64,000 nucleotides of DNA from UBA5189 sp035631615 (GCA_035631615.1 DASQIK010000027.1:62001-126000), one strand, 5' to 3'. Positions 25,540 to 34,429 are shown, counted from the first letter of the stretch. Notes: a model not told the origin generated them from the letters alone. Translations and numbers: made by a program.

Positions 25540-26762
25540 GGATCCTGATGCTTGCCCAGTGGTATCCGCCGATCCTCGGCGGTGAGGAGCTCCACGTGGC
25601 GAACCTGTCGAAGGCACTCGTCGCTCGTGGCCACGAGGTCATCGTGGCGACGCTCGAGCAGCAGGGCCTGCCGGCCGAGGAGTTCGATGGCGACGTTCGT
25701 GTCGTCCGGGTCGCCGGTGGCCTGCAGCGCTTCGAGGCGCTCTTCGCCGACTCCGCACGCCGGTCGGCGGCACCCATCCCGGACCCGCTCTTGACCATCG
25801 CGATCAACCGGATCGTCAGCCGCTTCCACCCGGACGTGATGCACGCCCACAACTGGCTCGTGCACGCCGCACTACCGATTCGCGCCGCCCGCGGCATCCC
25901 GCTCGTGCAGACGCTGCACGACTTCAGCCTTGTCTGCGCCCAGAAGGTGCTCCTCCGAAATGGGCGGGCGTGCTCCGGTCCAGGCCCAATCAAGTGCCTG
26001 ACCTGCACCGCAGACCACTACGGAGCCATCAAGGGCCCGATCACGACCGTCGCCAACTGGGCCGATGGCCTCGCTCAGCGCCGGCTCGTGGATCGGTTCA
26101 TCGCAGTGAGTCGCGCCGTCGCGGACGGGACCGGGTTGACCGGCGAGCGCTCCGAGGTGGTGCCGAACTTCGTGCCGGACGAGACGCCACCGCCGCCGGA
26201 TGTCGGGATGTACCAGTCGCAGCTCCCCTCTGTGCCGTACTTCCTGTTCGTCGGGGCCCTCGGTCGCCTGAAGGGCCTCGAGGTGCTCCTGCGCGCCTAC
26301 CAGACCGACGGATCGCTGCCGCCGCTGGTCCTGATCGGCTATCGAACGCGCGAGACTGACGAGCTGCTGCGCGACCTGCCGGCGAACGTGATCGCGCTCG
26401 GACAGTGGCCACATCCTGCGGTGCAGCTCGCCTGGACCGGCGCTATCGCGGGCCTCCTGCCCTCGATCTGCCAGGAGGCCTGCCCGACCGTCGCAATCGA
26501 GGCGATGCGCGCAGGCAGGCCGGTGATCGCCAGCCGGCTCGGCGGGTCGATCGATCTCGTCGAGGACGGTGGGACAGGCATCCTCGTCCCACCCGAGGAT
26601 CGGGTGGCCCTCCTGGGCGCCGTCCGCGAGCTGGCCGATCAGCCGGGCCTCGTGGCAACGATGGGAGCCCGCGCCCGCGAGCGGTCCGCCCGTTACACCG
26701 CCTCGGCGGTCGTTCCCCGCATCGAGGCGGTCTACAGGGCGGTGACTGCCGGGGCGCGGTAG
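25536..26762 (+). CDS. GT4 family glycosyltransferase
   Basis: 408 residues from GTG 25536. Two GT-B domains: QWYPPILGGEELHVANLSKAL at the N-terminus, then FLFVGALGRLKGLEVLLRAY and the donor site QEACPTVAIEAMRAGRPVIAS with the E-x7-E pair. There is a Cys cluster (CSGPGPIKCLTCTADHY, about residues 145-165) that occurs in a subset of GT4 enzymes of this type and may bind a metal. It ends the plus-strand operon that started with the ATP-grasp ligase; a 525-base gap follows. Confidence 0.88.
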   Translation: MRILMLAQWYPPILGGEELHVANLSKALVARGHEVIVATLEQQGLPAEEFDGDVRVVRVAGGLQRFEALFADSARRSAAPIPDPLLTIAINRIVSRFHPDVMHAHNWLVHAALPIRAARGIPLVQTLHDFSLVCAQKVLLRNGRACSGPGPIKCLTCTADHYGAIKGPITTVANWADGLAQRRLVDRFIAVSRAVADGTGLTGERSEVVPNFVPDETPPPPDVGMYQSQLPSVPYFLFVGALGRLKGLEVLLRAYQTDGSLPPLVLIGYRTRETDELLRDLPANVIALGQWPHPAVQLAWTGAIAGLLPSICQEACPTVAIEAMRAGRPVIASRLGGSIDLVEDGGTGILVPPEDRVALLGAVRELADQPGLVATMGARARERSARYTASAVVPRIEAVYRAVTAGAR

Positions 26763-27287
26763 CTGTCAGCAAGACTGCCACCGCATGGTGGTTTGCAATG
26801 TCGGTGGGATAGCTTGATGCGGTCCAGAGCCGTCTTGTGGAGGTCGGTCCGGTTAGGCTGAAAAACCTGTGTCGCCTGGACGCACCACGCCACGTTCGGA
26901 GCCTCGAATCGAGTTCCGTTGCGCCCTTAGTCCGGTGTTGACGCAGTACTTTTGGCGGTGCAGACTCGGCGTCCCTGAGGCACCTGCAGGTCCCACAGGC
27001 AGCACTTATCTCACTCGGTTTTCTCGTCGGTTCTTGGAGGAAGACGGCACAGGGTGCGCAGCACGGAACGGTTCCGATCGCGGAACGGTTCCGGGAGCAT
27101 CGCACCCGGTTGCATTGATCGATTCGCCCGTCGCCGACGCACTGAACGTGCGTCACCACGATCGCATGTGCCCGCAGTCGCAGTTCGTTTCGGCGACCCT
27201 GGAGGTGCGGGCATCTCAACCCAGCGCGGACTCTGAGGAAGCAATCCATTGGCACTGAATCTCGAAAATAATAAGGAAGCGTCAGGA
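26763..27287. other. Intergenic region upstream of the GT2 genes
   Basis: 525 bases with visibly lower G+C than the genes around it. It holds a weak promoter candidate (TTGACG at 26938-26943 and CAGACT at 26961-26966), the paired palindromes listed separately, and the SD AAGGAAG for the next gene at 27273-27279. An open frame at 26869-27258 lacks the codon bias of the window and is not called. It may be a long regulated leader. Confidence 0.5.
27064..27093. promoter_or_regulatory. Two identical 13-bp palindromes, 17 bp apart
   Basis: CGGAACGGTTCCG occurs at 27064-27076 and again at 27081-27093, each a perfect palindrome, with a centre-to-centre distance of 17 bp. The arrangement looks like a double operator for a dimeric regulator controlling the GT2 pair about 200 bases downstream. 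No regulator gene is adjacent. Confidence 0.5.
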
Positions 27288-28130
27288 GTGCGATCGGCCG
27301 GCCGCCGTCACCACGCCGTGGCGCCCGAGCATCGCATCCGGGACCGCGCCCTCGTCGAGTCGACCGCATCCTCCGGGGGCGACCACGCCGACGCCGGCCG
27401 CGTCGCGGTCGGGATCAGCGTGGTGATCCCCGCCCGGAACGAGGCCGACAACATCGCATGGGTCCTGCGCCGTATCCCGAGCTATGTCGACGAGGTCGTG
27501 ATCGTCGACGGGAGGTCCACCGACGCCACGATCGCCGTGGCCCGGATGGTCCGCCCCGACGTCGTTGTCGTGACCGACAACGGCCTCGGCAAGGGCGACG
27601 CGATGCGCGTCGGCGCCAAGATGGCTCGCGGCTCGATCGTCGTGATGATGGACGCCGACGGGAGCATGGACCCAGCCGAGATCGAGCGGTTCGTGGAGCC
27701 CCTGGCCCAGGACTTCGATTTCGTGAAAGGTTCGCGCTTCCTCGCAGGCGGCGGAACGAGCGATATGACGACCCTGCGAAAGGCCGGGCACTGGGCCCTG
27801 CTGACCCTCGCCAACGTGATGTACGGCAGCCGGTGGTCTGACCTGTGCTACGGGTTCTGCGCCTTCCGCCGGTCCGCCCTCGACGAGCTGGCGCTCGATG
27901 CGGACGGGTTCGAGATCGAGACCCAGATGGTTGTCCGCTCGGCGCGCATCCAGCTGCGAATCACCGAGGTGCCGAGCTATGAGTATCCCCGTAGGTTCGG
28001 GAACTCGCAGCTGAACACGTTTCGTGACGGCTGGCGCGTCCTGTGCACGATCTTCCAGGAGCGGGTGAAGCGTCACCCCGTGGCGGCCATCGACGAACCA
28101 GGGATGGCGGACGAGCTCATCGATGCCTGA
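27288..28130 (+). CDS. GT2 family glycosyltransferase (polyprenyl-phosphate sugar synthase type)
   Basis: 280 residues from GTG 27288, chosen because AAGGAAG lies at 27273-27279 before it; TTG 27249 is the longer alternative. GT-A fold: ISVVIPARNEADNIAWVL, VVIVDGRSTDAT, and the metal site VVMMDADGSMDP. It then has GYRSDLCYGF-type text (SRWSDLCYGFCAFRR) and YEYPRRFGNSQLN, as in UDP-glucose or GDP-mannose:polyprenyl-phosphate transferases. It has no membrane helices. It probably loads a sugar on a lipid phosphate, which would feed GT-C enzymes such as the one at 18509-20425. It overlaps the next gene by eight bases. Confidence 0.85.
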   Translation: MRSAGRRHHAVAPEHRIRDRALVESTASSGGDHADAGRVAVGISVVIPARNEADNIAWVLRRIPSYVDEVVIVDGRSTDATIAVARMVRPDVVVVTDNGLGKGDAMRVGAKMARGSIVVMMDADGSMDPAEIERFVEPLAQDFDFVKGSRFLAGGGTSDMTTLRKAGHWALLTLANVMYGSRWSDLCYGFCAFRRSALDELALDADGFEIETQMVVRSARIQLRITEVPSYEYPRRFGNSQLNTFRDGWRVLCTIFQERVKRHPVAAIDEPGMADELIDA

Positions 28131-29115
28131 GGCTCACCTTGTGAGCACAGCAGCTGCGATCCCCAGCAGCGTTTCGGTCGTCGTCTGCACCCACACCGTC
28201 GCGCGACGGCAGATCCTCGGGCACCTCATCGACTCGATCGCGGCCGGGACTGTCAAGCCCGTCGAAGTGGTGGTGGTCGTCGACCGCAATCGACCGCTCT
28301 TCGAGGCCCTGACCGCAGCGACCTGGCCGCTGTCGCTCCGTGTGATCGAGAGCCGCGGGAGCGGTCTCTCGGCCGCCCGGAACGCCGGCTGGCAGACGGT
28401 GACCTCGCCACTCGTGGCGTTCATCGATGACGACGCGGTCGCGACGCCCGGCTGGCTCGCGGAGCTGACCAACGCCGCGGATCGCCATGGTGCTGACGTC
28501 GTCGGTGGCGCCATCGAACCGCTGTGGAACGGCGACGCGCCGGGCTGGTACAGCCGATACCTCGGCTGGGTGGTCGGGTGCAGCTACGAGGGACTGCCCC
28601 GCGAGGCAGCACGCGTACGCAACGTGATCGGCTGCAACATGCTCTTCCGGCGCGAGCTCCTCGATCGGCTCGAAGGGTTCGACACCACCCTCGGCCGAAC
28701 CAACAACGGACTCGCTGGTTGCGAGGAGACCGAGCTGTGCATCCGCGCGAATCGCGCCGGAGCCGCCGTGGTGCTGATCCCCGGGGCGCAGGTCTCGCAG
28801 GTCCTGCCGGCGGACCGCCGGCGCTTCCGTTACGCGGTGCGGCGCGGCTGGGACGAAGGCCGGTCGAAGCGGATGCTCGTTGCCATGCATGGACGGGTAC
28901 TCGCCACCGAATCGAGCTATGCGCGAGCGCTCCTCCGCCAGGCCCTCGTCTGGGTCGGCACGGGAATCGTCGGGCGCCATGCATCGGACATCCGGCGCGC
29001 GGCCGCCCTGATCGCAGTGCTCACCAGCACGACGGCCTCATACCTCCTTCACGGGCTGCGCCGACCGACCCCGCGCGTCGTCGCACGGCCGCCCGTCACC
29101 GCGATCAACGGGTAA
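28123..29115 (+). CDS. GT2 family glycosyltransferase
   Basis: 330 residues from ATG 28123. GT-A fold: SVSVVVCTHTVARRQILGHLI, the acceptor/metal site VAFIDDDAVATPGWL, and the late LGRTNNGLAGCEETELCIRA with the catalytic-base ED-like pair. A hydrophobic C-terminal stretch (AAALIAVLTSTTASYLL) may bind the membrane. It is translationally coupled to the previous GT2 gene. The last 11 bases overlap the convergent GH16-like gene. Confidence 0.85.
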   Translation: MPEAHLVSTAAAIPSSVSVVVCTHTVARRQILGHLIDSIAAGTVKPVEVVVVVDRNRPLFEALTAATWPLSLRVIESRGSGLSAARNAGWQTVTSPLVAFIDDDAVATPGWLAELTNAADRHGADVVGGAIEPLWNGDAPGWYSRYLGWVVGCSYEGLPREAARVRNVIGCNMLFRRELLDRLEGFDTTLGRTNNGLAGCEETELCIRANRAGAAVVLIPGAQVSQVLPADRRRFRYAVRRGWDEGRSKRMLVAMHGRVLATESSYARALLRQALVWVGTGIVGRHASDIRRAAALIAVLTSTTASYLLHGLRRPTPRVVARPPVTAING

Positions 29116-30010
29116 CGCGAACCCAGTCGACCTGCAAGGTCGCGACGGCTGGTGTCGTCGCGTCGGTAGCGCCGCAGAACCTGCCGCCAACCGCCTGGTC
29201 GAGGACGATCGCCATCTTCATGTCTGGCACATCCCCGTTGTTCGCGACGGTGAACGTGCTGGTCGCCAGGCCGTCGAAGTAGAACGTGACGTGGTCGGGG
29301 CGCCATTCAACCGAATAGACATGCCACGCTCCGGCCAGGTTGTCCGTGCGATACCCGATTGCGTAGCTCCGTGAACCGTCGGCCCTGTGGACGTAGTGGT
29401 GCAACAGGGTGATGTCGTTGCCGTTGTACATGCCTGCGTCGTTCGCGCAGACTTCCATCGCGTCGATCTCGGCCTGCTGGTGCAGGGCGTTCTGAGGCTG
29501 GGCGAGCCAGAACGCCGGCCACAGGCCGTTCCCCGCCTGGATCTTGATGCGCGCCGAGAAGACCCCGTATCGCTGCGTGAACGTCCCGACGGTATCGATG
29601 AGGCCGCCGATGTACCTGGAACCGGACCGGCGCGCCCTGATCGTGAGCAGGCCGTTTCCCAGAGAGATCTGCGACCGCGAAAAGGTCGTGGTGCCGAACC
29701 CGTCCCAGTGACGACCCCACACGGCCCCGAGGGTCTTGCCGTTGAACTCGTCCCGAAAGGTGTAGACGGGCGGTGTCGGGATCGGGCTCGGCGCAATGGG
29801 GAGCGACGGCGGCGGATCGAACGTCGCCGCGGGCAGGCTCGATCTCGGCGACGGCACGACGCTCGTGACTGTCGTCGGGGATGGGACATAGCTCGCGAGG
29901 CAGGACGACGCGGCGCTGCTGGTGCACGGGCCGGGCCCGGTCTCGTTCAGGAGCACGACGACGAGCAGCACGGCCACGGCGAGTCCCGCCGCGATCAATC
30001 GGGTCTTCAT
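29105..30010 (-). CDS. Secreted or membrane-anchored GH16 family glycoside hydrolase
   Basis: 301 residues from ATG 30010. One N-terminal hydrophobic segment (LIAAGLAVAVLLVVVLL) is a signal anchor, followed by a Ser/Pro/Thr-rich spacer and a GH16 domain from about residue 90 (TFRDEFNGKTLGAVWG). The catalytic signature is E181, D183, E186 (AEIDAMEVC). The later GAWHVYSVEWRPDHVTFYFDG is the usual substrate-cleft strand of GH16 glucanases and galactanases. It differs clearly from the two riboswitch-controlled GH16-like proteins, being shorter, without an IPT domain and closer to canonical GH16. I could not find a GEMM element in its leader. Confidence 0.85.
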   Translation of the reverse strand: MKTRLIAAGLAVAVLLVVVLLNETGPGPCTSSAASSCLASYVPSPTTVTSVVPSPRSSLPAATFDPPPSLPIAPSPIPTPPVYTFRDEFNGKTLGAVWGRHWDGFGTTTFSRSQISLGNGLLTIRARRSGSRYIGGLIDTVGTFTQRYGVFSARIKIQAGNGLWPAFWLAQPQNALHQQAEIDAMEVCANDAGMYNGNDITLLHHYVHRADGSRSYAIGYRTDNLAGAWHVYSVEWRPDHVTFYFDGLATSTFTVANNGDVPDMKMAIVLDQAVGGRFCGATDATTPAVATLQVDWVRVTR

Positions 30011-30447
30011 CGGCCTTTCGTGTGCTCGCTCAGGCGTTCCCCCGGCGGCCTGCAATCCTACTGGACGTGCGCATCGCCATCGGGCGAACGCGCAACGATG
30101 TGGCGCGTCCGCGCACTCTTGGGCTTCGGCAAGCTCAGCCTCGGGTCGTCGCGCCGCGGCCGTCGATCTCTCAACCAGGGCTTCTGCAAGCGTCGTTGCC
30201 GTCTCCGGAGACCCTGCGCCGCGACCCTGTGGGTCCGCCGGCGCATGGATGGCCACCAGGCTGCACCTGCCATGAAGACAGGACCCGTAGGGTCCCCCGG
30301 AGTCTGGTGCGGTCTGCGATAGGCCGTTCTCTCCGCGGCAGAGGACCATCGACCGGTACGTCGCGGAGATGAAGTCTCCTAGGGTCACGAAGGGACCTGG
30401 GGGCGCCCTCCGACGATGCGCGGCCAGCCAGCCTGGGCCCCCAACTG
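30011..30447. other. Divergent intergenic region between GH16 genes
   Basis: 437 bases between the minus-strand GH16 gene and the plus-strand riboswitch. A perfect GTCTCCGGAGAC palindrome lies at 30201-30212. Open frames through this stretch are rich in Arg and Pro and show no family features. Both promoters should lie here, but I see no convincing -35/-10 pair. Confidence 0.4.
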
Positions 30448-30527
30448 GACCGAAACGGCAAACCCGGGGCGACCCGGGGACGCAACGCCACGGGACTCCG
30501 CCGAGCGGAGCCAGCCGGGCTGCCGAA
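30448..30527 (+). promoter_or_regulatory. GEMM-I (cyclic di-GMP class I) riboswitch
   Basis: The 5' block CGGCAAACC (30456-30464), the P2 stem CCCGGGGCGACCCGGGG region, the core ACGCAACGCC (30480-30489), a CTCCG/CGGAG P3 hairpin and the 3' block AGCCGGGCTGCCGAA (30513-30527) follow GEMM-I in order. The base aligned to G20 of Vc2 is G (30457) and A47 is A (30484), as in cyclic di-GMP binders; A49 is C. AAGGAG (30526-30531) overlaps the 3' end and precedes GTG 30539, so ligand binding probably sets access to the ribosome-binding site. Confidence 0.85.
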
Positions 30528-30538
30528 GGAGTGTTGAC

Positions 30539-31873
30539 GTGTCCTTTTGGGATGGGACTCGGTGGATCGAAGAGTCGAAGCCGACACGCACTCAGCCTGC
30601 CCCGCAGCCCTCGCGTCGAGGAACGACCGCGCGCCTCGGCGACCTGATCGCCACGACAGGCATGGTCGTCCTGCTGGGCGCGACCTTCATGCCCTTTGCA
30701 GCGGCCCAAGCGAGCGCGGCAAGCCTCTCGATCGCTCCGGCGAGCGGCCCGGCGGGTGCCACCGTCCAGGTCGTCGGCGCGGGCTTTGTCGCAGGAGCTC
30801 GTGCACAGCTGACGTGGGATGGCACCGCATCCGGGATGCCGGCGGTCAAGATCGGTGCAGCCGGCGACTTCCGGATCACGATCACGGTTCCTGCCGCACC
30901 GAGCGGTTCACACCACGTCGGTGCGGTGGACTCCGGGCTCCTGCCAAAGGGCCGTGCGAAGACGACGCAGCAGGTGACCCTCCTCGCAGTGGCGACGTTC
31001 GTCGAGGTCGGTGTCGGTCCCGCTCCGACTCCAACCAATCCGGCCCCTGCGCCGACCCCTCGGTCGACGGCGACGCCGCAATCGACGCCCAACCCAACCC
31101 CGACGCAGGCACCGACACCGCCGCCCGCCCCCACTGCGACGGCCGCCCCGACGGCGGCGCCGGGCACGGGTATCCCCGCGATGCCCCAGGCCGACCTGCT
31201 CCAGAAGGACTTCGCGGACGGCTCCCTGTGGCCGTTCAGAGTGATCGACTACCCCAACAGCCATCCCGCCGACGCAATGAGCTATGCCTGTGACTACGGC
31301 CGGGACAGCAGCGTCGCGTCAGTCCACGACGGCTATCTCCAGCTGACCGCCTACCCGCGTTCCGACGGGCGCTGGAACTGTGGCTTCGTGTCGACCGGCA
31401 TGGACGGCAATGGCAATGGCGCATCGTTCAGCATGACCCACGGCTACGTGCAGTTCGCGGCCCGGCTCAATGTCGGCTACGCCACCTGGCAGGCGCCGTT
31501 GTGGCTGCTCAACACCGTCACCGGGTGGAATTCCGCCGAAGTCGACGTGGCCGAGGTGATGGCTGGAAGGCTGACATGCAACCTGCATGGGGTGGGCGAC
31601 CTCCAGATCGCCTCGGTGGCGCCCTCGGCCGATCTCGCGACGACCTGGCACGTGTTCGGTGTCGCCAAGACCAGCGACCACATCACGTTCGTCATGGACG
31701 GCAAGATCCTTGGCCGGTGGAATGGTTCGATGCCGGACCCGCTGGCGCTCCTGGCGGACAGCAAGGTTGGCTACAAGTGGAACAGCGTGTATCCCGACGG
31801 CTCGACGCCGGACCCGACCTACGTGAAGATCGCCTGGGTGACCGTCGCCTCGAGCATCCCGAACGGCCTCTAG
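30539..31873 (+). CDS. Secreted GH16-like glycan hydrolase with Pro/Thr linker, riboswitch-controlled
   Basis: 444 residues from GTG 30539, seven bases after AAGGAG. The N-terminus starts with an unusual aromatic segment (SFWDGTRWIEES), then a hydrophobic stretch (LIATTGMVVLLGATFMPFA). An IPT/TIG-like domain (SIAPASGPAGATVQVVGAGF), a Pro/Thr-rich linker (about 160-215) and the catalytic jelly-roll follow. The E-x-D-x-x-E signature is E334, D336, E339 (AEVDVAEVM). The catalytic domain is strongly similar to the one at 10686-12083 throughout (both have FADGSLWPFRV, GRWNCGFVSTGMD and WQAPLWLLNTVTGWN), so the two are paralogues. It should act on an exported beta-glycan under cyclic-dinucleotide control. 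Confidence 0.83.
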   Translation: MSFWDGTRWIEESKPTRTQPAPQPSRRGTTARLGDLIATTGMVVLLGATFMPFAAAQASAASLSIAPASGPAGATVQVVGAGFVAGARAQLTWDGTASGMPAVKIGAAGDFRITITVPAAPSGSHHVGAVDSGLLPKGRAKTTQQVTLLAVATFVEVGVGPAPTPTNPAPAPTPRSTATPQSTPNPTPTQAPTPPPAPTATAAPTAAPGTGIPAMPQADLLQKDFADGSLWPFRVIDYPNSHPADAMSYACDYGRDSSVASVHDGYLQLTAYPRSDGRWNCGFVSTGMDGNGNGASFSMTHGYVQFAARLNVGYATWQAPLWLLNTVTGWNSAEVDVAEVMAGRLTCNLHGVGDLQIASVAPSADLATTWHVFGVAKTSDHITFVMDGKILGRWNGSMPDPLALLADSKVGYKWNSVYPDGSTPDPTYVKIAWVTVASSIPNGL

Positions 31874-32197
31874 CTCCGTCAGCGCGCCGTGACCCATCAC
31901 GGCAGCGCGTGGAGTTGCGCCCAGACCGACCGAACGCCGGGTTCCGCCCGGCACGTTGCTGCGGCTGGACGAGCCAGCAGCCAGGATGTGCAGCGTTTGC
32001 GAGCGCGCCTACCCTGATTGGAGGCCGCTGATCGGGGCCTGTTCAACAACGACGCCATCTGCTCCGGGGCCAGAGGTTCGTGACCCGAAGTTGATGTGAT
32101 CGGGCTTTCGGATTCCCCGGCGGCGGCGCCCGACCGACGGGGCGCCAGCACCTACGCACGTCGACGGTTTCGACGACTGGATGAAGTGCAGGACCAG
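31874..32197. other. Intergenic region after the second riboswitch-controlled GH16-like gene
   Basis: 324 bases. It contains the hairpin at 31882-31908 listed separately and otherwise no gene, repeat or family motif that I can support. The upstream extension of the next gene's frame (from ATG 32096) encodes Arg-rich sequence unlike its family. Confidence 0.45.
31882..31908 (+). terminator. Hairpin after the GH16-like gene
   Basis: CCGTGA (31887-31892) pairs with TCACGG (31897-31902) around CCCA, and the stem continues outward through GCGCG/CGCGC with one bulged A, giving about 11 pairs. It lies nine bases after the stop. No U-tract follows. Confidence 0.5.
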
Positions 32198-32728
32198 ATG
32201 TCACTCCTTGGTCACGTCGCGATCGGCGTTGCGACGGCGCGGCGGATGACGCCGGCCGACCAGCCGCCGGACGTCCTCCCGGCGCGAATGGTGATCCTGT
32301 CGACCCTGGCGCTGTTGCCGGATGTCGACTTCCTGCTCCAGGCCCTCGCGCCGTCGGTTGAATTCCTCGACCATCGCGCTGCGACCCATTCCCTGGCCTT
32401 CGCGCTGTGGATCGGGGCGTTCGCGATGATCTTCCTCGTGGCGACGGGCCGGCCGCGGCCGCTCGAATGGGGCCTGCTGACGACGGCGGTGGTCGCCAGT
32501 CACGGCCTGCTCGACTCGTTCGGGAACACCACGCTCGGCGTCGAGCTGTTCTGGCCGTTCTCGGATGCGCGCGTCCTCGCGCCGCTGCACGTGCTGCCCA
32601 ATCCCAACTTCCAGGACCTGTTGACGAGTCGCGGTCTCGCGGACATCGGGCTCGAGCTCCTGATCTTCCTTCCGTTCTGGATCTACGCCTTCCTTCCGCG
32701 ACGGCGGTCGGTACGATCGGCGATGTGA
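32198..32728 (+). CDS. YdjM/DUF457-like membrane-bound metal-dependent hydrolase
   Basis: 176 residues from ATG 32198. The opening SLLGHVAIGVATARR with a histidine in helix 1, LALLPDVDFLL and the DHRAATHSLAFAL segment are the metal-binding features of the YdjM (LexA-regulated) membrane hydrolase family. VASHGLLDSFGNTTLGVELFWPF is the second conserved block. Four helices span the membrane. Members are poorly understood and may be phospholipid- or stress-related. The stop overlaps the GTG of the cyclase gene by four bases. Confidence 0.8.
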   Translation: MSLLGHVAIGVATARRMTPADQPPDVLPARMVILSTLALLPDVDFLLQALAPSVEFLDHRAATHSLAFALWIGAFAMIFLVATGRPRPLEWGLLTTAVVASHGLLDSFGNTTLGVELFWPFSDARVLAPLHVLPNPNFQDLLTSRGLADIGLELLIFLPFWIYAFLPRRRSVRSAM

Positions 32729-34323
32729 AGCCCGTCGATGCAACGCCGCCCATGACCGGCGCGATGGACCAATTCCCCGACCAGAATCCGAATCCCGTGC
32801 TGCGGATGCATGAGGACGGCACGCTGATCTACGCGAATCGCGCCGCGGCGCCGATCCTGCGTTCCTGGTCGACGAGCGTCGGCCAGCCGCTGGCCGAGTC
32901 GCTCGCGGCCCGGCTCCGCGCCGCCGCAGCCGAGGACCCGCCAGGGCGCGTCGAGGTCACCGAGGCCCGTCGGACCTTTGACGTCCTGGCCATCGCGCTG
33001 CCGGAGCTGGCTGCCTACAACCTGTACGGCACGGACATCACCGCGGCGAAGGTCGTCGAGCGCTTCCCGGATCGCAATCCGAACCCGGTGCTGCGGATGA
33101 CGCCCGGCGGCGACCTCTGGTACGCGAACGAGGCGAGCCGGCCGATCATCCGGGCCCTCGAGGTCCGCGTCGGGGATCCCCTGCCGCCGCGCCTGCTCGA
33201 GCAGCTCCGGGCCGCACTCCGGGACCCCTCGGCGCGGCCGCCCGAGGTCGCCGGCGAAGGCGGCCTCACCTTCCGGCTGAAGCCGGTCGAGATCCCCGAG
33301 TTCGAGTTCGTGAACCTGTACGGGACGGACATCACCGCGGAGCGCGCCATCGACCGGTTCCCGAACCAGAACCCGAACCCGGTGCTCCGCCTCTCGCGCC
33401 GGGGCCGGATGACCTACGCGAATCCCGCCAGCGCGCTCGTACGGCGCGCGCTCGAGGCCGAGGTCGGCGACGAGCTCCACCCGGCCCTGTTCGCTCGCCT
33501 CCTTGCGGCCTCCGAGCACCGGGCCGACCCGACGCTCGAGCTGGAGGCGGACGGCACGATCTATCGCATCCGCGTCGTCGCCGTCGCCGAGTTCGACTCG
33601 ATCAACCTGTACGGCACCGACATCACCGCGGCGCGCGAGGTCGAGGAGCTCGGCGCGGCGAACGAGGCCCTGCTCCTGAACATCCTGCCGGCCTCGATCG
33701 CGGCCCGCCTCAGGGCGGGCGAAACCGTGATCGCCGACCGATTCGACGACATGGCCGTCCTGTTCGCGGACGTCGTCGGGTTCACGGCGCTGTCATCGCG
33801 CCTCGAGCCGACCGACGTGGTCAGCCTGCTCAACGAGGTCTTCTCGACCTGCGACGAGCTGGCGGACGAGTACGGGCTGGAGAAGATCAAGACGGTCGGT
33901 GACGCGTACATGGTGGTCGGCGGGCTCCACCACGACGCGGGCGACGGCAACGGCGATGGGAATGGCGGCGAGCACCGGCAGGCGACCCACGCCGAGGATG
34001 TCGCCGACATGGGTTTGGCCATGCTCGGCGAGCTGGCGCGGATTCGGAGCACGTCCGGGATCGGGCTCGAGGTTCGGGTCGGGATGCACGTGGGACCCGC
34101 CGTTGCGGGCGTGATCGGCCGCAGGAAGTTCATCTACGACGTGTGGGGCGACACGGTGAACACCGCGAGCCGAATGGAGTCCTCCGGCGTGCCCGGGCGC
34201 CTCCAGGTGACCCGCGAGACCCACGACCGGCTGGTCGGGTCGTTCGTCACGGAGTCGCGCGGCGTCATCGAGGTCAAGGGCAAGGGCGCGATCGAGACCT
34301 GGTTCGTCGTGCGCCGACGGTGA
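32725..34323 (+). CDS. Class III adenylate cyclase with three tandem PAS-like sensor repeats
   Basis: 532 residues from GTG 32725. Three repeats of about 93 residues start with RFPDRNPNPVLR-like text and end in NLYGTDITA (about 15-106, 112-205, 208-302), with YAN in the middle of each, which suggests tandem PAS-like modules. A short linker (ANEALLLNILPASIAARL) leads to the cyclase domain, about 340-525. Metal-binding D349 and D393, adenine-selecting K389 and D472, and transition-state N479 and R483 are all present, so it should make cAMP from ATP as a homodimer. A Gly/Asp/His-rich insertion (about 402-424) follows the second metal site. No membrane helices are visible. It is coupled to the YdjM-like gene. 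Confidence 0.88.
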   Translation: MKPVDATPPMTGAMDQFPDQNPNPVLRMHEDGTLIYANRAAAPILRSWSTSVGQPLAESLAARLRAAAAEDPPGRVEVTEARRTFDVLAIALPELAAYNLYGTDITAAKVVERFPDRNPNPVLRMTPGGDLWYANEASRPIIRALEVRVGDPLPPRLLEQLRAALRDPSARPPEVAGEGGLTFRLKPVEIPEFEFVNLYGTDITAERAIDRFPNQNPNPVLRLSRRGRMTYANPASALVRRALEAEVGDELHPALFARLLAASEHRADPTLELEADGTIYRIRVVAVAEFDSINLYGTDITAAREVEELGAANEALLLNILPASIAARLRAGETVIADRFDDMAVLFADVVGFTALSSRLEPTDVVSLLNEVFSTCDELADEYGLEKIKTVGDAYMVVGGLHHDAGDGNGDGNGGEHRQATHAEDVADMGLAMLGELARIRSTSGIGLEVRVGMHVGPAVAGVIGRRKFIYDVWGDTVNTASRMESSGVPGRLQVTRETHDRLVGSFVTESRGVIEVKGKGAIETWFVVRRR

Positions 34324-34429
34324 TCCGCGCTGCAGACGATGGTGATGCCGCATCGACCGGTGCGCCGCCCGGGCGGGACCGGATCACCGCGAGGCGTCCT
34401 CGTTCGGGCGGCTATGCCACCATCGCCCT

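Noticed and set aside
26869..27258. 129-residue open frame in the gap before the GT2 genes
   Set aside because: Codon use and G+C at third positions do not match the neighbours, and the paired palindromes lie within it; more likely a regulatory region.
30061..30240. Possible riboswitch on the minus strand upstream of the shorter GH16 gene
   Set aside because: A GCTTGCCGAAGCC stretch resembles the GEMM tail, but the conserved core and stems do not line up.
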